Positions 22,796 through 31,872 are shown, numbered from the stretch's first letter. The stretch is DNA of 64,000 nucleotides from Yersinia bercovieri ATCC 43970 (GCF_013282745.1 NZ_CP054044.1:1612001-1676000), one strand, 5' to 3'. Notes: generated by a model not told the origin, from the sequence alone. Numbers and translations are program-made.

Positions 22796-24958
22796 ATGGA
22801 CGTTTCTGATCTGCTCGACAGCCTGAATGAAAAACAACGCGAAGCCGTGGCTGCGCCACGCTGCAACCTGTTGGTACTGGCCGGTGCGGGCAGTGGCAAA
22901 ACCAGGGTGCTGGTGCATCGTATTGCCTGGTTGCTATCAGTAGAAAACGCCTCGCCCTATTCGATTATCTCGGTCACCTTCACCAATAAAGCGGCGGCAG
23001 AAATGCGCCACCGTATCGAGCATCTGATTGGCACTAGTCAGGGCGGGATGTGGATCGGCACTTTCCACGGGCTGGCGCATCGATTGCTGCGCGCCCACCA
23101 TATGGATGCCAATCTGCCGCAAGACTTTCAAATTCTGGACAGCGACGACCAACTGCGCTTATTAAAACGTCTGGTTAAGGCGTTGAATTTAGATGAAAAA
23201 CAGTGGCCGCCACGTCAGGCTATGTGGTACATCAACGGCAAAAAAGATGAAGGGTTACGTCCGCAACACATTGAAAGCTACGGTAATCCGGTTGAGGCCA
23301 CCTGGTTGCGTATTTATCAGGCGTATCAGGAGGCTTGTGACCGCGCGGGGCTGGTGGATTTTGCCGAGCTATTGCTGCGCGCCCATGAGCTGTGGCTCAA
23401 CAAACCCCATATTCTTAATCACTATCGCGAGCGCTTTACCAACATTCTGGTAGATGAGTTTCAGGATACCAACAACATCCAATATGCCTGGATTCGCCTG
23501 CTGGCGGGTGACCGCGCGAATGTGATGATTGTCGGCGACGATGACCAGTCAATTTATGGCTGGCGCGGGGCACAGGTCGAAAATATCCAGCGTTTCCTGA
23601 AAGATTTCCCCGGTGCCGAAACCATCCGGCTGGAGCAAAATTACCGCTCAACCAGCAATATTTTGACGGCGGCGAACGCCCTGATTGCCCACAATGATGG
23701 TCGCATGGGGAAAAACCTCTGGACCGAAGGGGCCGAAGGTGAACCCATCTCGATCTATTGCGCCTTTAACGAGCTGGATGAAGCCCGCTTTGTGGTGAAC
23801 CGCATTCGCGCCTGGCAGGACAATGGCGGCGCGCTGAATGATTGCGCCATCTTGTATCGCAGCAACGCCCAATCGCGCGTATTGGAAGAGGCTCTATTGC
23901 AGACTGCGATGCCGTACCGCATCTATGGCGGTCAGCGCTTCTTCGAGCGTCAGGAGATCAAAGATGCACTGGCCTACCTGCGTCTGGTCTCTAATCGCAA
24001 TGACGATGCCGCTTTTGAACGAGTGGTCAATACGCCAACCCGTGGTATCGGCGATCGCACGCTAGATGTGGTGCGCCAGACTGCCCGTGATCGCCAGTTA
24101 ACCTTGTGGCAATCAACCCGTTCCATGTTGCAGGAAAAAGTGCTGGCAGGCCGTGCGGCCTCTGCACTGCAACGTTTTGTCGAGTTGGTGGACTCATTAG
24201 CCCATGAAACCGCAGATATGCCGCTACATGTCCAAACTGACCGGGTGATCCGTGACTCTGGTTTGTGGTCGATGTATGAGCAGGAGAAGGGCGAGAAAGG
24301 TCAGGCGCGGGTAGAAAACCTTGAAGAGCTGGTCAACGCGACCCGCCAGTACAGTTATCAGGATGAAGATCAGGACTTGATGCCACTTCAGGCATTTCTC
24401 TCTCATGCGGCTTTGGAAGCGGGAGAGGGGCAAGCGGATGCCTATCAGGATGCGGTGCAGCTAATGACGCTCCATTCAGCCAAAGGTTTGGAGTTCCCGC
24501 AGGTATTCATCGTGGGCATGGAAGAGGGGATGTTCCCAAGCCAGATGTCACTCGATGAGGGCGGGCGTCTGGAGGAGGAGCGCCGGCTAGCCTATGTTGG
24601 CGTCACTCGTGCGATGCAAAAACTGACACTGTGTTATGCCGAAAACCGCCGATTGTATGGTAAAGAGGTGAATCATCGCCCCTCCCGCTTTATTGGTGAA
24701 CTGCCGCCGGAGTGTGTCGAGGAGGTGCGGCTGCGGGCGACAGTATCCCGCCCAGTAAATCACCGCAGCATGGGGACGCCAATGAATGAGAATGATAGCG
24801 GATTTTCATTGGGCCAGCGCGTGCGCCACCCTAAATTTGGCGAAGGCACCATCGTTAATTTGGAAGGTAGCGGCGAACATAGCAGGTTGCAAGTGGCATT
24901 CCCAGGTGAAGGCATTAAGTGGCTAGTCGCGGCTTATGCACGGTTAGAAGCGGTATAA
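22796..24958 (+). CDS. uvrD: DNA helicase II UvrD
   Basis: Superfamily 1A 3'-5' helicase for nucleotide excision and methyl-directed mismatch repair. The ATG at 22796 gives 720 aa, exactly the E. coli length; a GTG two codons upstream is unlikely. Motifs are Walker A AGAGSGKTR (about residues 29-37), Walker B DEFQDTNN (about 220), GDDDQSIYGWRGA, QNYRST, LMTLHSAKGLEFP and VGVTRA. The C-terminal RNAP-binding Tudor-like domain ends with RHPKFGEGTIVNLEG. It is SOS-controlled by the upstream LexA box. Confidence 0.97.
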   Translation: MDVSDLLDSLNEKQREAVAAPRCNLLVLAGAGSGKTRVLVHRIAWLLSVENASPYSIISVTFTNKAAAEMRHRIEHLIGTSQGGMWIGTFHGLAHRLLRAHHMDANLPQDFQILDSDDQLRLLKRLVKALNLDEKQWPPRQAMWYINGKKDEGLRPQHIESYGNPVEATWLRIYQAYQEACDRAGLVDFAELLLRAHELWLNKPHILNHYRERFTNILVDEFQDTNNIQYAWIRLLAGDRANVMIVGDDDQSIYGWRGAQVENIQRFLKDFPGAETIRLEQNYRSTSNILTAANALIAHNDGRMGKNLWTEGAEGEPISIYCAFNELDEARFVVNRIRAWQDNGGALNDCAILYRSNAQSRVLEEALLQTAMPYRIYGGQRFFERQEIKDALAYLRLVSNRNDDAAFERVVNTPTRGIGDRTLDVVRQTARDRQLTLWQSTRSMLQEKVLAGRAASALQRFVELVDSLAHETADMPLHVQTDRVIRDSGLWSMYEQEKGEKGQARVENLEELVNATRQYSYQDEDQDLMPLQAFLSHAALEAGEGQADAYQDAVQLMTLHSAKGLEFPQVFIVGMEEGMFPSQMSLDEGGRLEEERRLAYVGVTRAMQKLTLCYAENRRLYGKEVNHRPSRFIGELPPECVEEVRLRATVSRPVNHRSMGTPMNENDSGFSLGQRVRHPKFGEGTIVNLEGSGEHSRLQVAFPGEGIKWLVAAYARLEAV

Positions 24959-24960
24959 AT

Positions 24961-25083
24961 TACCCTGTGTCCTTGACGCCGCAGCGGTGTTAGCGGCATT
25001 CACCTACCCGAATCACTTACTGATGTAAGCTCATCGGGATGAGTTCATTTGCTGCCTTGCTGCAACGCCAATGACGTTGGGTA
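24961..25083. repeat. ERIC-like intergenic repeat
   Basis: A 123-bp segment bounded by TACCC and GGGTA. Its centre CACTTACTGATGTAAGCTC and the downstream TTTGCTGCCTTGCTGCAAC closely resemble the reverse strand of the enterobacterial ERIC consensus. It starts 2 bp after the uvrD stop, a typical 3' UTR location. The match is from memory of the consensus. Confidence 0.7.
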
Positions 25084-25120
25084 AGCCCTGTGTCCTTGAC
25101 GCCGCAGCGGTGTTAGCGGC
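24963..25120. repeat. 35-bp exact direct repeats around the ERIC-like element
   Basis: Bases 24963-24997 and 25086-25120 are identical over 35 bp and 123 bp apart. The first forms the left arm of the ERIC-like element; the second lies just outside it and runs into the last codons of the tetR-type gene, supplying its stop. Confidence 0.9.
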
Positions 25121-25769
25121 TCTCATTCTGAGCTACCTGTTTGGCGTCGGTTTCGGCCTGCAATAAAATAGCTCTCCCCATCCATTGGGTGACATCCTGA
25201 ATATCGGCATCATTCAGATGCCAAATATCCTTCAGCACCATAAACACTTCTGAGCCATAAATTAGCGAAAACGCATGGATCACCCGTTGCAGAGCTGCGG
25301 GTGCCAGTTTCCCCTCCAGTGGCTCTACCGCCAATTTTAACAATCGCTTACGGTTGCCACGGACTAACTTCTCTTTATTGTTCGGATTGCTGCGGTTATC
25401 AGCCCATTGCTGCAATGATAGATGCAGCGCGGCACGTAGCACACCCTCATGCTGTAACATCCGTGGATAAGCAAAGGAGAGCAGTTCGGCAATGCGCTGC
25501 CCTGCATCAGGCTGGGTCGGTTGCCATGCCAATATTGGGCCGAGACTTTCATCAACCATGGCGGAGACTAACGCACTTTGTGTCGGGAAATAGCGGTATG
25601 CCGTTGCACGAGAAAGCTGGGCGGCGTTGGCCACCTCAGTTATCGACGGAAACGCCCCTTGCTCGTACATCGACATGGCCGTATCAATCAGTAACCGTCG
25701 GGTTCTCGCCTTGATGGTGGTTAACGATGGAGGAGCGCTGTCCTGCTTATCTTGATTATTCACGGTCAC
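25113..25769 (-). CDS. TetR/AcrR-family transcriptional regulator
   Basis: 218-aa repressor-type protein. The N-terminal TetR helix-turn-helix (about residues 22-70) includes PSITEVANAAQLSRATAYRYFPTQSALVSAMV. The C-terminal ligand/dimer domain is not recognisable to family level. It is divergent from the Tm-1-like operon, and the shared 267-bp region contains two matched palindromes. This suggests it represses itself and the operon, with release by an unknown ligand. Its last two codons and stop fall inside a 35-bp repeat, so the native C-terminus may have been altered by the ERIC-associated duplication. Confidence 0.85.
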   Translation of the reverse strand: MTVNNQDKQDSAPPSLTTIKARTRRLLIDTAMSMYEQGAFPSITEVANAAQLSRATAYRYFPTQSALVSAMVDESLGPILAWQPTQPDAGQRIAELLSFAYPRMLQHEGVLRAALHLSLQQWADNRSNPNNKEKLVRGNRKRLLKLAVEPLEGKLAPAALQRVIHAFSLIYGSEVFMVLKDIWHLNDADIQDVTQWMGRAILLQAETDAKQVAQNESR

Positions 25770-25854
25770 TCCAGGGTCTACAGAGGGTATTCGCGCCCAC
25801 TATAACAAACCATCCACGCAAATCTCTATGAAAGCATTTCATGCGCAAATTAAT

Positions 25855-25874
25855 TTTGAGACTACAGTCTCAAA
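25855..25874. promoter_or_regulatory. Perfect palindromic operator 1 (putative TetR-family site)
   Basis: TTTGAGACTACAGTCTCAAA: 9-bp arms with a 2-bp centre. It lies in the divergent region between the TetR-type gene and the Tm-1-like operon. The length and symmetry suit a TetR dimer. Confidence 0.75.
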
Positions 25875-25898
25875 TTTTAGTCATGCACTTTGCGAAAA

Positions 25899-25914
25899 TG
25901 ATACTCTAGTCTCA
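25899..25914. promoter_or_regulatory. Palindromic operator 2 overlapping a candidate -10
   Basis: TGATACTCTAGTCTCA repeats the half-site TGAGACT/AGTCTCA of operator 1 with one mismatch. Its centre is 42 bp from operator 1, four helical turns. GATACT (25900-25905) may serve as the -10 of the rightward promoter. Confidence 0.7.
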
Positions 25915-26036
25915 ATATGATTCTATCTTAACCAACTCACCTCATTGTTCGGCTATAAGCAAAAAAATAAGCCCCCAATAAGAAAAGTGAGCTGCTTAAA
26001 TTTTGTGACATTCCGCCCTTATAGAAGGATGTTCAG

Positions 26037-27254
26037 ATGCCCCGTCATATTTTTATCGCGACGACCACAGATACCAAAGGTGAAGAGCTGGCCTATGTCA
26101 GCGCATTGATTAAGGCAACCGGACTGACGACGGTCACGGTTGATTTATCGACCAGAGAAGGGAGGCGCGATAGCGGCGCGGATATCTCGGCGGATCTGGT
26201 GGCGGGCTACCATCCTGAAGGGTGTCAGGCGGTTTTTTGTGGTGACAGAGGGCGGGCGATTAGCGCAATGGCGGTGGCATTTGAGCGATTTATGGTGAGC
26301 CGTGATGATGTCGCCGCACTCTTAGGTTTGGGGGGTTCCGGTGGAACGGCGCTAATCACGCCAGCAATGCAGAGTTTACCTATCGGTATTCCTAAACTGA
26401 TGGTGTCGACTATGGCTTCTGGTGATGTGTCTGGTTACATCGGCGCGAGCGATATTGCCATGATGTATTCCGTTACCGACATTGCTGGGCTAAATCGTAT
26501 CTCTCGGCGGGTGTTGAGTAATGCGGCCCACCAAATTGCGGGTGCGGTCTATTTCGCCAAAGAGGAGCTACAGGTAGAGGACAAACCAGCGCTGGGTTTG
26601 ACCATGTTCGGTGTAACCACCCCCTGTATTCAAGCGGTTAGCGCGGCATTATCCGCAGAGTATGACTGCCTGGTCTTCCACGCCACTGGCAGCGGCGGCA
26701 AAGCGATGGAAAAACTAGCTGAGAGTGGTTTGCTGGCAGGGGCGCTTGATCTGACCACCACCGAAGTTTGTGATCTGCTATTTGATGGCGTATTGGCCTG
26801 TGGCCCAGAGCGCTTCGATGCTATTGCCCATTCCCATATTCCTTACGTCGGCTCCTGTGGCGCGCTGGATATGGTCAACTTCGGTAGTCCGGCAACTATT
26901 CCGGCTAAATATGCTGATCGGCTGTTCTATAAGCACAACGCACAAGTCACGCTGATGCGCACCACCGAGCAAGAGAACATTCAACTGGCACGCTGGATTG
27001 GCGAGAAGCTAAATCGTTGCCAGGGAGAAGTGCGCTTTTTAATTCCGGAAGGTGGATTTTCGGCGCTGGATGCCCCCGGCCAGCCATTCTGGGATGAAAA
27101 GGCACTAAACGCTTTTATCCAGACGCTGGAAGAGACCGTGATTCAAACCGATAAGCGCCGCCTGGTCCATTATCCGTTCAACATTAACGACCCTCAGTTT
27201 GCACAAGCTGCGGTAGAGAACTTTCACGAGATCGCGAAGAGCCGATCCCATTAG
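26037..27254 (+). CDS. UPF0261 / Tm-1-like ATP-binding domain protein
   Basis: 405-aa cytosolic protein of the UPF0261 family, homologous to the N-terminal half of tomato Tm-1. Function in bacteria is not established. Visible features are the start [20 protein letters not shown], a glycine-rich phosphate-binding-like segment [20 protein letters not shown] (about residues 95-114), [13 protein letters not shown], a second Gly cluster [13 protein letters not shown] (about 215) and the C-terminal [19 protein letters not shown]. The gene is the first of a two-gene operon controlled from the region with twin palindromic operators. There is no signal peptide or membrane span. Confidence 0.85.
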   Translation: MPRHIFIATTTDTKGEELAYVSALIKATGLTTVTVDLSTREGRRDSGADISADLVAGYHPEGCQAVFCGDRGRAISAMAVAFERFMVSRDDVAALLGLGGSGGTALITPAMQSLPIGIPKLMVSTMASGDVSGYIGASDIAMMYSVTDIAGLNRISRRVLSNAAHQIAGAVYFAKEELQVEDKPALGLTMFGVTTPCIQAVSAALSAEYDCLVFHATGSGGKAMEKLAESGLLAGALDLTTTEVCDLLFDGVLACGPERFDAIAHSHIPYVGSCGALDMVNFGSPATIPAKYADRLFYKHNAQVTLMRTTEQENIQLARWIGEKLNRCQGEVRFLIPEGGFSALDAPGQPFWDEKALNAFIQTLEETVIQTDKRRLVHYPFNINDPQFAQAAVENFHEIAKSRSH

Positions 27255-27278
27255 GGCCAATTTATAGTGGAGAAGCAG

Positions 27279-28109
27279 ATGCCAAAATTTCAACGCCAGG
27301 CCATCTTGGCCAAATTCCGGGAAATGATTGCCCGCCGTGAACCCATTATTGGCGGCGGTGCGGGGACAGGGTTGTCAGCCAAATGTGAAGAGGCTGGCGG
27401 GATTGATTTAATCGTTATCTACAACTCAGGCCGCTATCGCATGGCAGGTCGTGGTTCGCTGGCCGGGTTGCTGGCATACGGTAATGCTAACGAAATTGTG
27501 GTCGATATGGCGAAAGAAGTGCTGCCCGTAGTGAAAAACACCCCAGTACTGGCCGGTGTTAATGGCACCGACCCCTTCTGCCAGTTTGACCACTTTTTAG
27601 ATCATTTGCAGAGCTTGGGCTTTTCTGGTGTACAGAACTTCCCAACAGTGGGTTTAATTGATGGTAACTTCCGCGCCAATCTGGAAGAGACCGGCATGGG
27701 CTATGGCTTGGAGGTGGAGATGATCCGCCTGGCCCACGAAAAAGATATGCTAACAACACCTTATATCTTTAGTGCTGCCGACGCGGTCGCCATGACACAA
27801 GCCGGTGCCGATATTATTGTTCCTCACATGGGGCTGACCACCGGCGGCAATATTGGCGCAGACACGGCGCTGAAACTGGCGGACTGTGTGCCTTTGATTA
27901 ACGACTGGGCGGCCGCCGCCAAAGCGGTACGTGAAGATGTGATTGTGCTGTGCCACGGCGGGCCGATCTCTACGCCTGAAGATGCCCAATATATTATGGA
28001 TAACTGCCCGCAATGTGACGGTTTCTACGGTGCCAGTTCGATGGAACGGTTACCGACAGAAATTGCACTGACGGACACGACCAGACAGTTTAAAAAAATA
28101 AAACGTTGA
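27279..28109 (+). CDS. TIM-barrel phosphoenolpyruvate hydrolase-like protein
   Basis: 276-aa protein of the family annotated as phosphoenolpyruvate hydrolase / TIM-barrel signal transduction protein, the counterpart of the C-terminal half of plant Tm-1. The ATG at 27279 follows GGAGAAG. An in-frame GTG at 27267 is less likely. Conserved segments are [82 protein letters not shown] and [10 protein letters not shown]. It starts 24 bp after the upstream gene's stop, so the two are co-transcribed. The substrate is unknown; the label hydrolase is inherited from the family name. Confidence 0.85.
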   Translation: MPKFQRQAILAKFREMIARREPIIGGGAGTGLSAKCEEAGGIDLIVIYNSGRYRMAGRGSLAGLLAYGNANEIVVDMAKEVLPVVKNTPVLAGVNGTDPFCQFDHFLDHLQSLGFSGVQNFPTVGLIDGNFRANLEETGMGYGLEVEMIRLAHEKDMLTTPYIFSAADAVAMTQAGADIIVPHMGLTTGGNIGADTALKLADCVPLINDWAAAAKAVREDVIVLCHGGPISTPEDAQYIMDNCPQCDGFYGASSMERLPTEIALTDTTRQFKKIKR

Positions 28110-28190
28110 TATTCTTGCCAATACTTAAGGGAAAGCCTGTGTGTGAGTTTGGCTAAATGATCGGCTAAATGAAGCTACAGGATACGTAAA

Positions 28191-28221
28191 ACCGAGGTCA
28201 ATTCTGGCCTCGGTTTTTTTT
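28191..28221 (+). terminator. Intrinsic terminator of the Tm-1-like operon
   Basis: ACCGAGG, 10-nt loop, CCTCGGT followed by T7. It lies about 80 bp after the TIM-barrel gene and separates it from the methyltransferase gene. Confidence 0.85.
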
Positions 28222-28248
28222 GATCATTATTTAACTAAAAAACAGTAA

Positions 28249-28287
28249 TGCGGTTGCATAGGAGATATGCGTATAGTTTTAACCGCA
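28249..28287. promoter_or_regulatory. Nested inverted repeat before the methyltransferase gene
   Basis: TGCGGTT (28249-28255) and AACCGCA (28281-28287) form a 7-bp inverted repeat enclosing GCATA-ggaga-TATGC. It may be a regulator site or transcript structure about 110 bp upstream of the gene start. Confidence 0.4.
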
Positions 28288-28396
28288 ATTTGTTTGGGAT
28301 TAATAAACTTAGCATTAAGATTTATTTTCGAATATTGATTCACGCTATTTTTTCATGAAAGTTAATTTATATGACGACTATTACTGTGGGGGTTAT

Positions 28397-29419
28397 ATGA
28401 TTAGAGTGATTAAGCAAGCACAATGTGATGATAGAAAACTATTCAATATAGCAACCAGCTTATATTTATATCCGACCGCAATTCTTGCCCATCACTTCGG
28501 GATTTTTGAGTACATTGCGAAAGATAATAAAAGCCCATCCGAGATTTGCGCATTTATTGGTATTGAACTGAGATCTGTTGAGGTAGTGATGGCGGTTGTA
28601 CTGGCGCTGGAACTGGTTGAGTTTGAGGATGGGCGCTATAGGCTCACAAAGGTCACCGAGGAGTTTTTACTTAAAGAAAGTCCTAATTATTGTGGATACT
28701 ATTGGGATCTGATTTATAGCACTGGAGATAATTTCTCTCTGGCTAATTTAGAAAACGTGATGAGAAAGTCTGAAATACAAGAAGAGGGGAAGGAAAACTT
28801 ATTTGAAGAGAGTATATACAGCACTGAAAAAGCGGAGGCTTTTACGAAAGCTATGCACGGTATCAGTATTGGTGCGGCGAGTGTATGGCCGAATAAGCTG
28901 AATTTGGCTAATTACCACTGCATGTTAGATATTGGCGGCGGTTCGGGAATACATTCAGTGGGGGCGGTGACTCGTTGGCCTCATCTGCGCGCCACTATTT
29001 ATGACCTTGCCCCTGTCGGGCGTATTACGGCAGGATTCATAAAATCCTATGGTCTGGAGGAGAGCATCTCAATTCATATTGGCGATATGTGGTCTGGATC
29101 TTATCCCGATGCTGACCTTCATTTCTATTCCAATGTACTTCATGATTGGCCGGAGCAGAAAAATGTATTTCTGACCCAAAAAAGCTACGACGCCCTACCT
29201 CATGGGGGGCGGATTATTATTCATGAAATACTTTTTAATGGCGATATTCCTGGGCCATTGGCGGTCGCAGGATTTAATGTCACCATGTTGAGTTGGAGCC
29301 AAGGTAAGCAGTACTCTTTTTCAGAGATAAAACAGCTGCTGCACCGTGCAGGGTTCCGTGATATTGAGATAATCCCTGCGTCTGGCTATTTCAGTCTCAT
29401 TACGGGCATTAAGCCTTAA
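28397..29419 (+). CDS. SAM-dependent O-methyltransferase (COMT/ASMT-like)
   Basis: 340-aa class I methyltransferase of the O-methyltransferase family 2 architecture. It has an N-terminal dimerisation/winged-helix part (about residues 1-100: LYLYPTAILAHHFGIFEYIA) and a C-terminal Rossmann domain. SAM motif I is LDIGGGSG (about residue 180), followed by an acidic YDLAPV and GDMWSGSYPDAD. The catalytic-type His is in SNVLHDWPEQ. The ATG at 28397 is preceded by GGGGGTT; an upstream ATG at 28355 lacks a ribosome-binding site. The substrate is unknown, commonly a phenolic or secondary metabolite in this family. It stands alone after a terminator and looks more AT-rich than its neighbours, suggesting acquired DNA. 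Confidence 0.85.
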   Translation: MIRVIKQAQCDDRKLFNIATSLYLYPTAILAHHFGIFEYIAKDNKSPSEICAFIGIELRSVEVVMAVVLALELVEFEDGRYRLTKVTEEFLLKESPNYCGYYWDLIYSTGDNFSLANLENVMRKSEIQEEGKENLFEESIYSTEKAEAFTKAMHGISIGAASVWPNKLNLANYHCMLDIGGGSGIHSVGAVTRWPHLRATIYDLAPVGRITAGFIKSYGLEESISIHIGDMWSGSYPDADLHFYSNVLHDWPEQKNVFLTQKSYDALPHGGRIIIHEILFNGDIPGPLAVAGFNVTMLSWSQGKQYSFSEIKQLLHRAGFRDIEIIPASGYFSLITGIKP

Positions 29420-29863
29420 CACGTCTGCTTTACGCATCACTCTGCATGAAATTTTTGTTACCGCTGTGCCAGTAGCTCTTGGGTGGAGGCTATCCTATTG
29501 TGTTGGAATGAGTGTCGATATGCATAAAATCCCACATTATCATAATGAACTGAGTACAGAATTCTGAACGCTCTGTTGACAGTCTTTTTCTTCTCGGCGT
29601 AACATGCGCGCACTATTCTTTATGAGGACATTCGCCTTGGACACACCCAGTAGATGCTGGCTCAATAACCTGTTCATATGGTGCAACTTCTAAGGCTATC
29701 CTCCTATTTGCTGATAGCCTTCGTGGTTGTCAGCGGCCCCGCTAAACCGTCGCTGTGAGTCAGATCTCCTTATGGTCTGAAACATAGAGTATTTCTCAAT
29801 ACTTAGCTGTTTCTGTGCTTCAATGCGTTATCCCTATCCATCACCGCAAGGGAGTTTTGGCAC
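29420..29863 (+). promoter_or_regulatory. Long corA upstream/leader region
   Basis: 444 bp with no ordinary gene. A promoter candidate (TTGACA 29576-29581, 18-bp spacer, TAACAT 29600-29605) would give a ~250-nt leader. The leader contains two overlapping short frames (29622-29693, 23 aa; 29678-29758, 26 aa), neither with a clear ribosome-binding site. An 8-bp hairpin AAGGCTAT/ATAGCCTT (29692-29721) begins at the first frame's stop. Salmonella corA is known to carry a regulatory leader with a short ORF (corL); this may be its counterpart. Confidence 0.45.
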
Positions 29864-30814
29864 ATGCTGAGCGCATTTAAATTAAGCAACAATCGCTTAT
29901 CCCGTTTGGAGCTGGATGAATCAGATGACCTGACCACCTCACTTTGGGTCGACTTAGTCGAGCCGGAAGAGGGCGAGCGGGAACGCGTCCAGTCTGAGTT
30001 AGGGCAGAGCCTGGCGACCCGACCAGAGCTGGACGACATCGAAGCATCTGCCCGTTTCTTCGAAGATGAAGATGGTTTGCATATTCACTCCTTCTTTTAT
30101 TATGAAGATGCGGAAGATCACGCCGGTAACTCAACCGTGGCATTTACCATCCGTGATGGCCGCCTTTATACCCTGCGTGAGCGTGAATTACCGGCTTTCC
30201 GTTTGTATCGTATGCGCGCCCGTAACCAGACACTGGTTGACGGCAATGCTTATGAGCTGTTGTTGGATCTGTTCGAAACCAAAATTGAGCAGTTAGCTGA
30301 TGAAATTGAAAACATTTACAGCGATCTGGAAGCGCTAAGCCGCGTCATTATGGAGGGCCAGCAGGGGGATGAGTATGATGCTGCGCTCTCGACCTTGGCA
30401 GAACAGGAAGATATTGGCTGGAAAGTGCGACTCTGTCTGATGGATACCCAGCGAGCGCTGAATTTCTTGGTGCGTAAGGCGCGGCTGCCTAGCGGTCAGT
30501 TGGAACAAGCTCGAGAAGTGCTGCGCGATATCGAATCCCTGCTGCCACACAACGAATCCTTGTTCCAGAAAGTGAACTTCCTGATGCAGGCGGCGATGGG
30601 TTTTATCAATATCGAGCAGAACCGCATTATCAAGATATTCTCGGTGGTCTCGGTGGTCTTTCTGCCGCCCACACTGGTGGCATCCAGCTATGGGATGAAC
30701 TTTGAGTTTATGCCAGAGTTGCGCTGGTCGTTCGGCTATCCGGCGGCCATTGGATTGATGATTATTGCCGGTTTAGCGCCCTATCTCTATTTCAAACGCA
30801 AGAATTGGTTATAA
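29864..30814 (+). CDS. corA: Magnesium/cobalt transport protein CorA
   Basis: Pentameric inner-membrane Mg2+ (Co2+, Ni2+) channel. The 316-aa length equals E. coli CorA. A large acidic cytoplasmic N-terminal domain is followed by two C-terminal membrane spans. The selectivity signature GMN is in [13 protein letters not shown] (about residue 280), and the basic end YFKRKNWL is typical. The ATG at 29864 follows GGGAG at a slightly long spacing. The bidirectional terminator lies after it. Confidence 0.96.
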   Translation: MLSAFKLSNNRLSRLELDESDDLTTSLWVDLVEPEEGERERVQSELGQSLATRPELDDIEASARFFEDEDGLHIHSFFYYEDAEDHAGNSTVAFTIRDGRLYTLRERELPAFRLYRMRARNQTLVDGNAYELLLDLFETKIEQLADEIENIYSDLEALSRVIMEGQQGDEYDAALSTLAEQEDIGWKVRLCLMDTQRALNFLVRKARLPSGQLEQAREVLRDIESLLPHNESLFQKVNFLMQAAMGFINIEQNRIIKIFSVVSVVFLPPTLVASSYGMNFEFMPELRWSFGYPAAIGLMIIAGLAPYLYFKRKNWL

Positions 30815-30840
30815 CACTGCGCTACTGCTGCCACGATAAA

Positions 30841-30873
30841 AAAACGCCCACGGACTCACTCAGCGGGCGTTTT
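30841..30873. terminator. Bidirectional terminator between corA and rarD
   Basis: AAAACGCCC (30841-30849) pairs with GGGCGTTTT (30865-30873), preceded by further A residues and followed by T, so it works in both directions between convergent genes. Confidence 0.85.
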
Positions 30874-30890
30874 GCTTTGTGGCAGCAATA

Positions 30891-31793
30891 TCAGGCCTCT
30901 TTTAGGTTACGTCTCTTATGTTGGGTATAGAGCGCATCCAGCGTGAACAGCAGCAGGGCGGCCCAGATAAAGATGAAGGTCACCATTTTATCGCGGCCAA
31001 TCGTCTCACCATAGAAGGTGACCGCCAGAATAAACATCAGGGTCGGCCCGAGATACTGGAAAAAGCCCAGTGTCGACAGCTTTAAACGCGAGGCGGCGGC
31101 CGTGAAGAACAGCAGTGGGATAGTGGTAATCACCCCGGCGGCAGCCAATAGCAGGTTAAGCGACCAGGCATTAGCGCTCATGTGGCTGGTGGGGCTATCG
31201 GCAATCAAGAACAGATAGACCGCCGCAATCGGCAATAGCCACAGGGTTTCAACCAGCATACCGGTTTGGGCATCAACCCCCAGCTTTTTGCGTATCAGGC
31301 CATATAAAGCGAAGGTAATCGCCAGACTCAGCCCAATGATGGGCAGCGAACCAAACTGCCACAACTGAATCAACACGCCGGCAAAAGCCAATGATACCGC
31401 CACCCACTGCATACGACGAAAGCGCTCGCCAAGAAAGATCATGCCAAACAACACATTCACCAGCGGATTGATAAAGTAACCCAAACTGGCTTCCAGCATA
31501 TGGTTATTGTTTACCGCCCAGATAAAGATGAGCCAGTTACTGGCGATCAATACTGCGGTCACGGCCAGCAATAACAGGCGCTTACCATTTCGGCAGGCGC
31601 TGCGAACTTGTGGCCAATTGCGGCTGACGGTGAGCAGAATCAACATAAAGAAAAATGACCAGATAATCCGATGGGTCAGAATTTCATCAGCCGGCACCTG
31701 TTGGATGAGCTTGAAATAAGCAGGGGCGATACCCCAAATAAAATAGGCGGCCAGAGCAAAAAAAATGCCCTGACGGGTTCGTTGTTTATCCAT
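30891..31793 (-). CDS. rarD: EamA-family transporter RarD
   Basis: Ten-span drug/metabolite transporter of the RarD subfamily, resembling chloramphenicol-sensitive protein. The physiological substrate is unknown. The 300-aa protein begins MDKQRTRQGIFFALAAYFIWGIAPAY, with GYFINPLVNVLFGMIFLGER typical of RarD. It is upstream of, and convergent with, corA on the other strand. yigI lies behind it on the same strand with an 80-bp gap. Confidence 0.9.
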   Translation of the reverse strand: MDKQRTRQGIFFALAAYFIWGIAPAYFKLIQQVPADEILTHRIIWSFFFMLILLTVSRNWPQVRSACRNGKRLLLLAVTAVLIASNWLIFIWAVNNNHMLEASLGYFINPLVNVLFGMIFLGERFRRMQWVAVSLAFAGVLIQLWQFGSLPIIGLSLAITFALYGLIRKKLGVDAQTGMLVETLWLLPIAAVYLFLIADSPTSHMSANAWSLNLLLAAAGVITTIPLLFFTAAASRLKLSTLGFFQYLGPTLMFILAVTFYGETIGRDKMVTFIFIWAALLLFTLDALYTQHKRRNLKEA

Positions 31794-31872
31794 GGTGTGA
31801 CTCAGAACAAAAGAGGAGATGCGGTGAGTGTACTTAACTTCAGGCTACGAATCATCACCGCTGAAGATCAAA

